DNA of 8,667 nucleotides from an uncultured Lachnospiraceae bacterium (GTDB lineage Bacteria; Bacillota; Clostridia; Lachnospirales; Lachnospiraceae): contig CAMKMR010000060.1 of assembly GCA_946413945.1 (NCBI GenBank), forward strand, positions 1 to 8,667, in the 5' to 3' direction. The stretch's first letter is position 1. Each line of letters begins with the position of its first letter. Positions 1 to 5,605 of the stretch are shown in pieces. The notes beneath the pieces are model-generated. The model worked only from the letters and a program-made list of their open reading frames with translations, was not told the DNA's origin and ran no database searches. A program made the position numbers and the translations under genes.

Positions 1-1076
1 CCAGCTACATCATAATGACCAGGTGCGATCTCTTTTATGATATCATCTTCACTCTCATCATACTCATCACGGATGTCACCAACTATCTCTTCAATAAGAT
101 CTTCCATTGTTATAAGCCCTGCTGTGATACCATACTCATCTAATACGATACACATGGATACGCTGGAAGTTTTCATATCTGCAAAAATCTGTGCTGTTCT
201 CTGATATTCATATACAAATACCGGTTTTCTGATAAGTTTCTTTATATCGATCTTATCTGAAATTCCGTCTTTTGAAATAGCCAGCATAAGATCCTTCATA
301 TGGAGTATACCAATGATATGGTCCTTAGACTCCTCATAAATAGGGATTCTTGAATAAGTTTCCTCTTTTAACATCTGAAGGATGTCTGCAATAGTCGAGT
401 TGATATCTGCACAGATCATATCCGCACGTGGAACCATGATATCCTTAGAGATTGCATCCCCAAAGTCAACCACATTTGTGATCATCTTCTTTTCTTCCTG
501 CTCTATTACACCCTCTTCATGGCTCGCATCAACTACCGCGCGAAGCTCTCCTTCTGTCATCTGGTCCGGATTCTTGTCTGGATCGATATGAAGGATAAAG
601 AAAATACCTCTGGATATCTTATTTAAAACGAATATAACCGGTGTAAATATGACCATAAGGAACTTTACCGGTCCAGAATAAAATAACGAAAGAGGTAAGT
701 TATAAAGTGTTGCAAGACTCTTTGGCGTGATCTCACCAAGAATAAGCACAAGGAAGGTAAGTATACCTGTTGCTGCGCCGATAAATCTGCTTCCAAATAC
801 ATTTGTCACAAACAAAGTTGTAAGAGCAGATGCCGAAAGATTCACTATATTATTTCCGATAAGGATTGCAGAAAGAAACCTGGCCGGATCTTCCTTAAGC
901 TTAAGCACCCTTTCTGCCTTCCTTTTTTTTCTTGTTCTTATATCCTCTTCATCAAGAAGGGCTTTAAGTTTATTAACGCTTACTGTAGTAAGTGCTGTTT
1001 CTGCTGCCGAGAAAAGTCCCGACAGAAAAATAAGTATGATCAGTATTATTAACTGTATCACCGAACTCGGGTCCAT
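1..1076 (-). CDS. CNNM/CBS-domain membrane protein (HlyC/CorC family), partial at C-terminus
   Basis: The visible 358 residues are the N-terminal part of a HlyC/CorC (CNNM) protein, an inner-membrane family linked to magnesium or cobalt transport or efflux. A hydrophobic segment at about residues 6-25 ends in the family motif SAAETA (23-28). Further membrane segments follow at about 66-92, 97-114 and 131-160, with the GNN (74-76) and GEITPKS (114-120) motifs. A cytoplasmic Bateman module comes next: CBS1 at about 214-270 and CBS2 at about 280-335, with the typical DEYG (313-316) and EEIVGDI (329-335). The start of the C-terminal transporter-associated domain is visible before the gene leaves the window. 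The ATG directly follows the yerC stop codon (TAAATG), with AAGGAG six bases upstream inside yerC, so the start is firm and translation is probably coupled. The family is certain; the transported ion is not, and older 'hemolysin' names for such proteins are misleading. Confidence 0.93.
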   Translation of the reverse strand, partial: MDPSSVIQLIILIILIFLSGLFSAAETALTTVSVNKLKALLDEEDIRTRKKRKAERVLKLKEDPARFLSAILIGNNIVNLSASALTTLFVTNVFGSRFIGAATGILTFLVLILGEITPKSLATLYNLPLSLFYSGPVKFLMVIFTPVIFVLNKISRGIFFILHIDPDKNPDQMTEGELRAVVDASHEEGVIEQEEKKMITNVVDFGDAISKDIMVPRADMICADINSTIADILQMLKEETYSRIPIYEESKDHIIGILHMKDLMLAISKDGISDKIDIKKLIRKPVFVYEYQRTAQIFADMKTSSVSMCIVLDEYGITAGLITMEDLIEEIVGDIRDEYDESEDDIIKEIAPGHYDVA

Positions 1077-1382
1077 TTATTTCTCCTTGTCTCTTTTTAT
1101 TCCAAGTCTATCAAAAAGAATATCATAGCTTCCGTTTCCATAATTGAGCGAACGGTTTACTCTGCTTATAGTAGCTGTAGATGCCCCTGTTTTCTTTGCT
1201 ATCTCGATATATGTTTTATCCTCATAGAGCATTTTTGCAACTTCAAGTCTCTGAGCTATAGAAACAACTTCATTTGTTGTACATACATCCTCAAAAAACT
1301 GATAAAATTCTTCCTTATCTTTTAACTGCATCAGAGCATCAAAAAATCCATCTACTGCTTCTGTTCTGATTGTCTTTTCCAT
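1077..1382 (-). CDS. yerC: TrpR-like regulator, YerC/YecD family
   Basis: This 101-residue protein matches the YerC/YecD branch of the TrpR repressor superfamily, whose usual length is about 100 residues. It is all-helical in character. The hallmark stretch at about residues 35-56 (TTNEVVSIAQRLEVAKML) is followed by a helix-turn-helix at about 57-79, with IAKKTGAS and TISRVNRSLNYG. It should act in the cytoplasm as a small DNA-binding protein, but the ligand and targets of this branch are not well defined, and a tryptophan role cannot be assumed. It lies 27 bases downstream of the alpha-amylase gene and abuts the CNNM gene, so the three are probably one transcript. Its ribosome binding site is unusually distant (see the separate entry). 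The family call is strong; the regulatory role is inferred from the family. Confidence 0.92.
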   Translation of the reverse strand: MEKTIRTEAVDGFFDALMQLKDKEEFYQFFEDVCTTNEVVSIAQRLEVAKMLYEDKTYIEIAKKTGASTATISRVNRSLNYGNGSYDILFDRLGIKRDKEK

Positions 1383-1396
1383 TATGTTACTGTTTT

Positions 1397-1401
1397 CTCC
1401 T
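1397..1401 (-). promoter_or_regulatory. Ribosome binding site of yerC, unusually far from its ATG
   Basis: AGGAG lies in the short gap after the amylase stop codon, but 14 bases separate it from the ATG at 1382, against 5-9 for the other genes here with clear sites. No in-frame ATG, GTG or TTG lies closer to it. Either yerC is translated weakly or by coupling to the amylase gene, or a non-standard start such as the preceding ATA is used. The motif is seen directly; its effect is inferred. Confidence 0.55.
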
Positions 1402-1409
1402 AAATTTAT

Positions 1410-2813
1410 TTAAGACTTCTTTGTCTCTTTACGAACCCATACTGCAACAGCATTTCGATTTACATAAAACTCGCCAAATCCATCTTCATCAATCTTTATA
1501 TTATATTTAGCATTTCCAAGTGCATCTGAGAAATGTGCGCCAGCAAAATGTTTTCCAATATACATTCTCTTTGTTCCGCCCTTTCCATCTGAAAGGATAA
1601 CTGCAAGACCAGATTCCTTATGCTCTGCATCTCCTTCTCTTGTCCAGCCGATGCAGTCCGGATCATCGATATAATCATGCTGCACACCATAAGCCTTTGT
1701 TTTTCTGATCTTCATCAGCTTATCAAGAGCTGTTTTAAATCCCTTATACTTTTCAGACTGAATTCCCTTATAATCTCCATAGAATACACAAGGATAACCT
1801 TCCTGGCGAAGAAGTATTATAGCATAAGCCATTGGCTTGAACCAGTCTTCTACCCATGAAGAAAACATGCCGCCTGGCTGTGAATCATGATTATCTACAA
1901 ATGTTACCGCCTTTACAGGATTCGTCTTTGTCAGGCTTCCATCAAATATTCTTCTTAGATCATAAGCTCCATTTGCCTTAGAGCAATTGTGGAAATTAAA
2001 ATGAAGAGGAACGTCAAAAAGAGAAGCCTCAGACTGGATTTCTGAAAGATAATTTTTTAAAACATCTACATTCCAGTGCCAATATTCTCCCACACTAAAT
2101 AGTTCTTTTCCGGTTACCTCTCTGACTTTATAAAGGAAATCTCTATAAAATGAAGATGGAATCTGCTGTACTGCATCAAGTCTGAATCCATCCACCTTAG
2201 TTTCACCTACATACCATGTTGCCCATTTTACTAGTTCTTCATAGACCTCTCTGTTAGAAAAATCTATCTCGGAACTCATTGTAAAATCATATTCATCTCC
2301 ATTTTTAGGAATCTTCCAGTCAATTCCGTTAAAATGTCTCCAGTTCCAGGTAAAATCAGAATATTTACCTTTTCTTGCTTTAAAATCAAAACCTGTCCAT
2401 GCGCCTACAGTCTTATTATCACCGATCATCTGATAATTACTATGCTGGTTGAAGTCTGCAGCTGATACGATCTCAAGTTTATCAGCTCCTATCTTTCTTC
2501 CGAGGACAACATCCGCATATACATTTATACCCTTATCATGAAGTGCATTTATTGCTTCAAGATATTCTTTCTTTGTTCCGTACTTTGTTCTTACTGTACC
2601 TTTTTGATTAAATTCCCCAAGATCATAAAGGTCATAAACCCCGTAACCAACATCATCCTTTCCAGCTGCTCCCTTGTATGCTGGTGGAAGCCATACTGCA
2701 GTAACACCGCTAAGTTTGAGCTTTTGCGCATCAGCACCAAGCTCTTTCCAAAGTTTTCCGTCATTTGGAAGATTCCATTCAAAATACTGCATCAAAAGTC
2801 CGTTGTTTGCCAT
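1410..2813 (-). CDS. Cytoplasmic alpha-amylase (GH13, AmyA/AmyS-like) with altered active-site surroundings
   Basis: This 467-residue protein aligns by eye from end to end with the bacterial GH13_5 amylases, which hydrolyse internal alpha-1,4 links of starch, glycogen or maltodextrin. It starts LLMQYFEWNLP (6-16) and has no signal peptide, so it should act on internal glucans. The (beta/alpha)8 barrel contains the catalytic residues: nucleophile D213 in GFRLDAV, acid/base E243 in VGEYW, and D310 in FVDNHD. The GYGVYDLYDLGEF region (57-69) is typical, and a C-terminal beta domain covers about 385-465. Odd features: region I reads DVVLGRK (101-107) where the family has DVVxNHK, so the substrate-binding His and the adjacent calcium-ligand Asn are replaced. 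Region II ends AVQQI instead of AVKHI. E182 lies where the family usually has Asp. The start has GGAGG nine bases upstream. It is first of the probable amylase-yerC-CNNM transcript. Amylase family is certain; exact specificity is open. Confidence 0.95.
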   Translation of the reverse strand: MANNGLLMQYFEWNLPNDGKLWKELGADAQKLKLSGVTAVWLPPAYKGAAGKDDVGYGVYDLYDLGEFNQKGTVRTKYGTKKEYLEAINALHDKGINVYADVVLGRKIGADKLEIVSAADFNQHSNYQMIGDNKTVGAWTGFDFKARKGKYSDFTWNWRHFNGIDWKIPKNGDEYDFTMSSEIDFSNREVYEELVKWATWYVGETKVDGFRLDAVQQIPSSFYRDFLYKVREVTGKELFSVGEYWHWNVDVLKNYLSEIQSEASLFDVPLHFNFHNCSKANGAYDLRRIFDGSLTKTNPVKAVTFVDNHDSQPGGMFSSWVEDWFKPMAYAIILLRQEGYPCVFYGDYKGIQSEKYKGFKTALDKLMKIRKTKAYGVQHDYIDDPDCIGWTREGDAEHKESGLAVILSDGKGGTKRMYIGKHFAGAHFSDALGNAKYNIKIDEDGFGEFYVNRNAVAVWVRKETKKS

Positions 2814-2854
2814 TTTTAAACCCCTCCAGTTATAAAAGACAATAAGTTACACAG

Positions 2855-2883
2855 ATTATAGCAAAATAAAAATTCTTATTCAA
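2855..2883 (-). promoter_or_regulatory. Sigma-A-type promoter of the amylase operon
   Basis: Read on the minus strand, TTGAAT (2878-2883) and TATAAT (2855-2860) are separated by exactly 17 bases, close to a consensus vegetative promoter. Transcription should start near 2848 and leave a leader of about 35 bases carrying the GGAGG site. I saw no clear catabolite-responsive element or other operator around it. Confidence 0.75.
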
Positions 2884-2915
2884 CTAATATTATACTACCG
2901 TTTTGCTTTATAAAG

Positions 2916-2924
2916 TGCTATAAT
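2916..2924 (+). promoter_or_regulatory. Extended -10 promoter for the HD-domain gene and citrate synthase
   Basis: TGCTATAAT is a perfect extended -10 element (TGnTATAAT). No good -35 box lies at the right distance, as expected when the extended -10 carries recognition. Transcription should start near 2931, about 60 bases before the ATG at 2990. It diverges from the amylase promoter, and the two -10 boxes are about 60 bases apart. Confidence 0.6.
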
Positions 2925-2989
2925 ATTTGCGTTTGAACAGTTTACTTTTTGTTTTGTAAATCTTTTATCATTATTTAAAGAGGAAATAA

Positions 2990-3484
2990 ATGTTATCATT
3001 TGGAGAAAACGAAAAAATACTTAAATTATTAAAAAAGTATGGAAAAGATATTCTCAATTCAGATTCATTCAAGTCAGAAATGCGCTATATTCAGCATGGA
3101 ACAATCAGTTGTTATGAACATTCAATGGCAGTTGCATATATGAGTATATCTATTGCCCTTCGTCAGAAAAAGGATGTTGATATGAGAAGCCTTGTAAGAG
3201 GCGCTCTGCTTCATGATTATTTTCTTTATGACTGGCACGAGAAAAATCAGGGACATGGTCTTCATGGTTTCTTTCATGCCGGCATTTCTTTAAGAAATGC
3301 ACGACGCGATTTCATTCTTAATAAAATTGAAGAGAACATAATTTATAGACATATGTTCCCTCTCAACATTTCCAGAATCCCAAATTGCAAGGAATCTGCT
3401 ATAGTCTGTATTGCAGATAAGATCTGTGCCTTATACGAAACCTTTGGGATCAAGGCTTACAGTACCGATATATTAATAGCTTAA
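2990..3484 (+). CDS. HD-domain phosphohydrolase
   Basis: This 164-residue cytoplasmic protein belongs to the HD superfamily of metal-dependent phosphohydrolases. The metal-binding pattern is complete: H44 in YEHSMAVA, the HD pair H75-D76 in LLHDYFLYDW, H96 and H121 as additional metal-site histidines, and D143 in CIADKICALYE. It is a single-domain protein with no membrane segment. The substrate cannot be read from the sequence; nucleotides or phosphate esters are typical for the superfamily. The ATG has AAGAGG six bases upstream. It ends 41 bases before citrate synthase with no terminator between, so the two are probably cotranscribed, although no metabolic link is evident. Family call is strong, the substrate is unknown. 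Confidence 0.9.
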   Translation: MLSFGENEKILKLLKKYGKDILNSDSFKSEMRYIQHGTISCYEHSMAVAYMSISIALRQKKDVDMRSLVRGALLHDYFLYDWHEKNQGHGLHGFFHAGISLRNARRDFILNKIEENIIYRHMFPLNISRIPNCKESAIVCIADKICALYETFGIKAYSTDILIA

Positions 3485-3525
3485 TTTATATATATTTCTT
3501 AATAAAAAGTGAAAGGGGAACATCC

Positions 3526-4890
3526 ATGTCTTACTTAAGTGCCGGTGATGCCGCAAGAGAGATTCATCGCTTATCTCACCTTTGTTCAGAAAACAATTTC
3601 ATAAGCCCTGAGCTTTATGATCACTACCATGTTAAGCGTGGTTTAAGAGAAGCCAATGGAAAAGGCGTTTTAACTGGTTTAACCGAAATTTCTACAGTTA
3701 ACGGCACAAAAGAAATCGACAAAAAGATAGTTCCTATTGAAGGAGAGCTTTGTTATCGTGGAATAAACGTTAATGATCTTGTAAATGGATTTATCAGCGA
3801 AGATCGCTATGGTTTTGAGGAAACTGTCTATCTTCTGCTTTTCGGTAAGCTTCCACAGACTGATGAACTCGATCAGTTTACCAAGCTTCTTTCACATAAC
3901 AGAAAACTTCCGGAAGATTTCATCGAAGATGTTATCTTAAAATCGCCAAACAAAGATATAATGAACGCCACAGCCCGTTCTATCCTTGCACTTAATTCAT
4001 ATGATAAGAATGCTGACGACCTTAGTATTACAAATGTACTTCGCCAGAGCATAAGCCTTATCTCAACAATTCCTCTTATTGCTGCTTATTCTTATCTTGC
4101 ATACCGCCACTACATGTTAAATCGCGGTCTTTATATCCATAATCCAAAGCCTGAGCTCGGAGCTGCTGAAAATATCCTCAGGATCTTAAGACAGGATAAA
4201 AAGTTCACTCCACTTGAAGCCCGCATCTTGGATATTTCTCTTGTTCTTCATGCAGAGCACGGAGGTGGAAATAATTCTACTTTTACTACTCATGTAGTAA
4301 CTTCTTCAGGAACTGATACTTATTCATCAGTTGCGGCATCTCTTTGTTCTCTTAAAGGGCCAAAGCATGGTGGTGCCAATATCAAAGTTAAGAAGATGTT
4401 TGATGATATCAAGAAAAATGTAAAGGACTGGAATGATGATGATGAGATTGCAGCTTATCTTCTTCGTATCCTTCGTAAGGAAGTATATGATAAGTCTGGT
4501 CTTATCTATGGTATAGGTCATGCAATCTATACTCTTTCAGATCCAAGAGCAAAGATTCTTGAAGGTTATACAATGCAGCTTGCCGAAGAAAAAGGAAAGA
4601 TGAATGAAGCTCATCTTTATCAGGCTGTAGCAAGACTTGCCCCAGAGCTTATGAAAAATGAGCGAAAGATGTATAAACCTGTATGTACAAATATTGATTT
4701 CTACAGTGGTTTTGCTTATTCAATGCTTGGTATTCCAGACGAATTCTTTACTCCACTCTTTGCCGTAGCAAGGATTGCCGGCTGGTCTGCCCACCGTATT
4801 GAAGAACTTGTATGCACTAATAAGATAATCAGACCTGCATATATGTCAGTTGCAAAACCTATAACATATGTACCACTTGAAGATAGATAA
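3526..4890 (+). CDS. gltA: Citrate synthase
   Basis: This 454-residue enzyme condenses acetyl-CoA with oxaloacetate to form citrate, the entry to the branch that makes 2-oxoglutarate and glutamate. The catalytic triad is visible: H281 in GPKHGGAN, H332 in GIGHAIYT, and D391 in NIDFYSGF. H242 and H245 sit in the LHAEHGGGNNST segment, which corresponds to the oxaloacetate-binding HADH region. Residues up to about 60 form an N-terminal extension with no recognised motif. R421-equivalent positions near WSAHRIEE (420-427) match the C-terminal substrate-binding segment. AAGGGG lies seven bases before the ATG. A 2-methylcitrate synthase activity cannot be fully excluded, but no propionate-pathway genes are nearby, whereas isocitrate dehydrogenase is 3.5 kb away on the other strand. 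The last two codons and the stop lie inside the first copy of a tandem repeat. Confidence 0.95.
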   Translation: MSYLSAGDAAREIHRLSHLCSENNFISPELYDHYHVKRGLREANGKGVLTGLTEISTVNGTKEIDKKIVPIEGELCYRGINVNDLVNGFISEDRYGFEETVYLLLFGKLPQTDELDQFTKLLSHNRKLPEDFIEDVILKSPNKDIMNATARSILALNSYDKNADDLSITNVLRQSISLISTIPLIAAYSYLAYRHYMLNRGLYIHNPKPELGAAENILRILRQDKKFTPLEARILDISLVLHAEHGGGNNSTFTTHVVTSSGTDTYSSVAASLCSLKGPKHGGANIKVKKMFDDIKKNVKDWNDDDEIAAYLLRILRKEVYDKSGLIYGIGHAIYTLSDPRAKILEGYTMQLAEEKGKMNEAHLYQAVARLAPELMKNERKMYKPVCTNIDFYSGFAYSMLGIPDEFFTPLFAVARIAGWSAHRIEELVCTNKIIRPAYMSVAKPITYVPLEDR

Positions 4891-4976
4891 AACTATCCTT
4901 TGTGCAGTACTAAAGAAAATAGATAAAACTATCCTTTGTGCAGATATATGTGCAGTACTAAAGAAAATAGATAAAA
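4883..4976 (+). repeat. Short tandem repeat, 36-base unit, about 2.6 copies
   Basis: A 25-base block at 4883-4907 recurs exactly at 4919-4943, a period of 36 bases, joined by TACTAAAGAAA. The sequence 4901-4928 recurs exactly at 4949-4976, shifted by 48, because 12 extra bases (ATATATGTGCAG, itself a partial copy of the end of the unit) sit at 4944-4955. The first copy contains the final codons and TAA stop of citrate synthase. In the first copy GATAG and CTATC could form a weak five-base stem. The most likely origin is replication slippage at the 3' end of the gene; no coding or regulatory role is evident. Confidence 0.85.
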
Positions 4977-5015
4977 TACATCTTCATTTATATGTATATG
5001 AAGTTACGTGTTATA

Positions 5016-5071
5016 AAAAAACGTACCAGACATCCCGCGATGGTCATTGCAGAATGTCTGGTACGTTTTTT
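5016..5071. terminator. Bidirectional Rho-independent terminator, long hairpin
   Basis: Eighteen bases at 5016-5033 (six A, then CGTACCAGACAT) are perfectly complementary to 5054-5071 (ATGTCTGGTACG, then six T). The 20-base loop can fold further: GCGAT pairs with ATTGC (one wobble) around GGTC, leaving a 3x3 internal loop. The A-tract on one side and T-tract on the other make it a terminator on both strands, suited to the convergent ends of citrate synthase (plus) and hsp20 (minus). Confidence 0.92.
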
Positions 5072-5106
5072 ATTGCATAGATCTAAATAAAGTCCAATCA
5101 AGAATA

Positions 5107-5133
5107 ACTAGTATAATAGCCCGCTATACTAGT
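5107..5133 (-). repeat. Inverted repeat overlapping the hsp20 stop codon
   Basis: ACTAGTATA (5107-5115) and TATACTAGT (5125-5133) are perfect nine-base arms around the loop ATAGCCCGC. The hsp20 stop codon (TAG, 5129-5131) lies inside the right arm. On the minus strand the hairpin is followed by TTATTCTTG, a poor T-tract, so it is at best a weak terminator or a 3' end stabiliser upstream of the strong one at 5016-5071. Confidence 0.7.
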
Positions 5134-5500
5134 GAATAGGAATTAATTTTCTTCTCTCTCCCTCAACCTTATCTTCATGACTGGCAATTATAACAATAAG
5201 TACACCGTCCTTTAACGCAGCAGTAATATCAGTCTGCTTTATATCCTCTCCTATCTGGAAGGACCTTCTGATATCTCCTGTTGATCTTTCCCTTAAAAGA
5301 TAATGCGTTTCCTTCCCCAACTGCTCAAGTTCAGGCACTCTGTGCGCTGTGATAGTAAGATATCCATTTTCAAGACTGGCCTCAATATCCTCCTTTTTGT
5401 AACCCGGAAGTTCAATTTCTATCATATACTGGCCATCTTTTTCCTTGATATCAGTTTTCATGTTGCTGTGAAGAAAATTTGAATCTACTGTTGTAATCAT
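5129..5500 (-). CDS. Small heat shock protein (Hsp20, alpha-crystallin domain)
   Basis: This 123-residue protein is an ATP-independent holdase that binds unfolding proteins in the cytoplasm. The alpha-crystallin domain spans about residues 14-110, opening with MKTDIKEKDGQY and the ELPGYKKEDI segment (30-39), and closing with the conserved A-x-x-x-GVL element (95-101, ALKDGVL). The C-terminal tail carries the I-x-I oligomerisation motif as IPI (120-122). The N-terminal arm is only about 13 residues, short for the family. The open frame extends to an ATG at 5539, but that codon lies in the -10 box of the promoter, while the ATG at 5500 has AAGGGGG five bases upstream; I therefore start at 5500. 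The gene has its own promoter and follows the Lon-like ATPase. No CIRCE or CtsR box was recognised, so its stress control is not evident. Confidence 0.93.
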   Translation of the reverse strand: MITTVDSNFLHSNMKTDIKEKDGQYMIEIELPGYKKEDIEASLENGYLTITAHRVPELEQLGKETHYLLRERSTGDIRRSFQIGEDIKQTDITAALKDGVLIVIIASHEDKVEGERRKLIPIH

Positions 5501-5505
5501 ATTTA

Positions 5506-5512
5506 CCCCCTT
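5506..5512 (-). promoter_or_regulatory. Ribosome binding site that fixes the hsp20 start
   Basis: AAGGGGG on the minus strand lies five bases before the ATG at 5500. It supports this start over the upstream in-frame ATG at 5539, which would lie upstream of the predicted transcript start. Confidence 0.8.
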
Positions 5513-5537
5513 ATAACAAAAAAAACAAGTTAAACAC

Positions 5538-5566
5538 ATTATAACTGTGTCATTTAAATATGTAAA
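5538..5566 (-). promoter_or_regulatory. Sigma-A-type promoter of hsp20
   Basis: On the minus strand TTTACA (5561-5566) and TATAAT (5538-5543) are 17 bases apart, with a predicted start near 5531 and a leader of about 30 bases. The -35 box directly abuts the stem of the hairpin that ends the upstream ATPase gene. The -10 box sits within a small inverted repeat, ACACA-N7-TGTGT at 5534-5550, a possible operator. Confidence 0.75.
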
Positions 5567-5596
5567 GAAGGCCGCATATTCCTATATACGGCCTTC
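5567..5596 (-). terminator. Hairpin terminator after the Lon-like ATPase gene
   Basis: The arms GAAGGCCGCATAT (5567-5579) and ATATACGGCCTTC (5584-5596) enclose a four-base loop. On the plus strand one pair is a C-A mismatch, but in minus-strand RNA it becomes a U-G wobble, so the 13-base stem is complete only in the direction of the ATPase gene, whose stop is nine bases away. The following T-tract (TTTACATATTT) is weak, so some read-through into hsp20 is possible. Confidence 0.7.
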
Positions 5597-5605
5597 CTTT
5601 ATCTA

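Noticed and set aside
727..1128. A plus-strand open frame antisense to the CNNM gene, and similar frames at 382-591, 1620-1859, 2538-2819, 7812-8156 and 8308-8634.
   Set aside because: Each is antisense to a confident gene, lacks recognisable domains and has a composition expected from reading the complement.
1496..1690. Minus-strand frames inside the amylase gene (also 2591-2782), and one antisense to citrate synthase at 4327-4521.
   Set aside because: They are out-of-frame shadows of strongly conserved genes without their own start signals.
2814..2989. A catabolite-responsive element or riboswitch between the divergent amylase and HD-domain genes.
   Set aside because: I found only the two promoters and ribosome binding sites; no match to the cre consensus and no long stable stem was visible.
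4883..4976. The repeat as a CRISPR array.
   Set aside because: Spacing is a simple tandem period with an 11-base joint that is itself repeated; there are no unique spacers and no cas genes.
4868..5080. A 70-codon plus-strand open frame across the gltA end, the repeat and the terminator.
   Set aside because: It begins inside gltA in another frame, runs through the tandem repeat and both arms of the terminator hairpin, and has no ribosome binding site or protein-like composition apart from the repeated peptide.
5501..5539. An N-terminal extension of hsp20 from an ATG at 5539.
   Set aside because: That ATG overlaps the -10 box of the hsp20 promoter, and a strong ribosome binding site serves the ATG at 5500.
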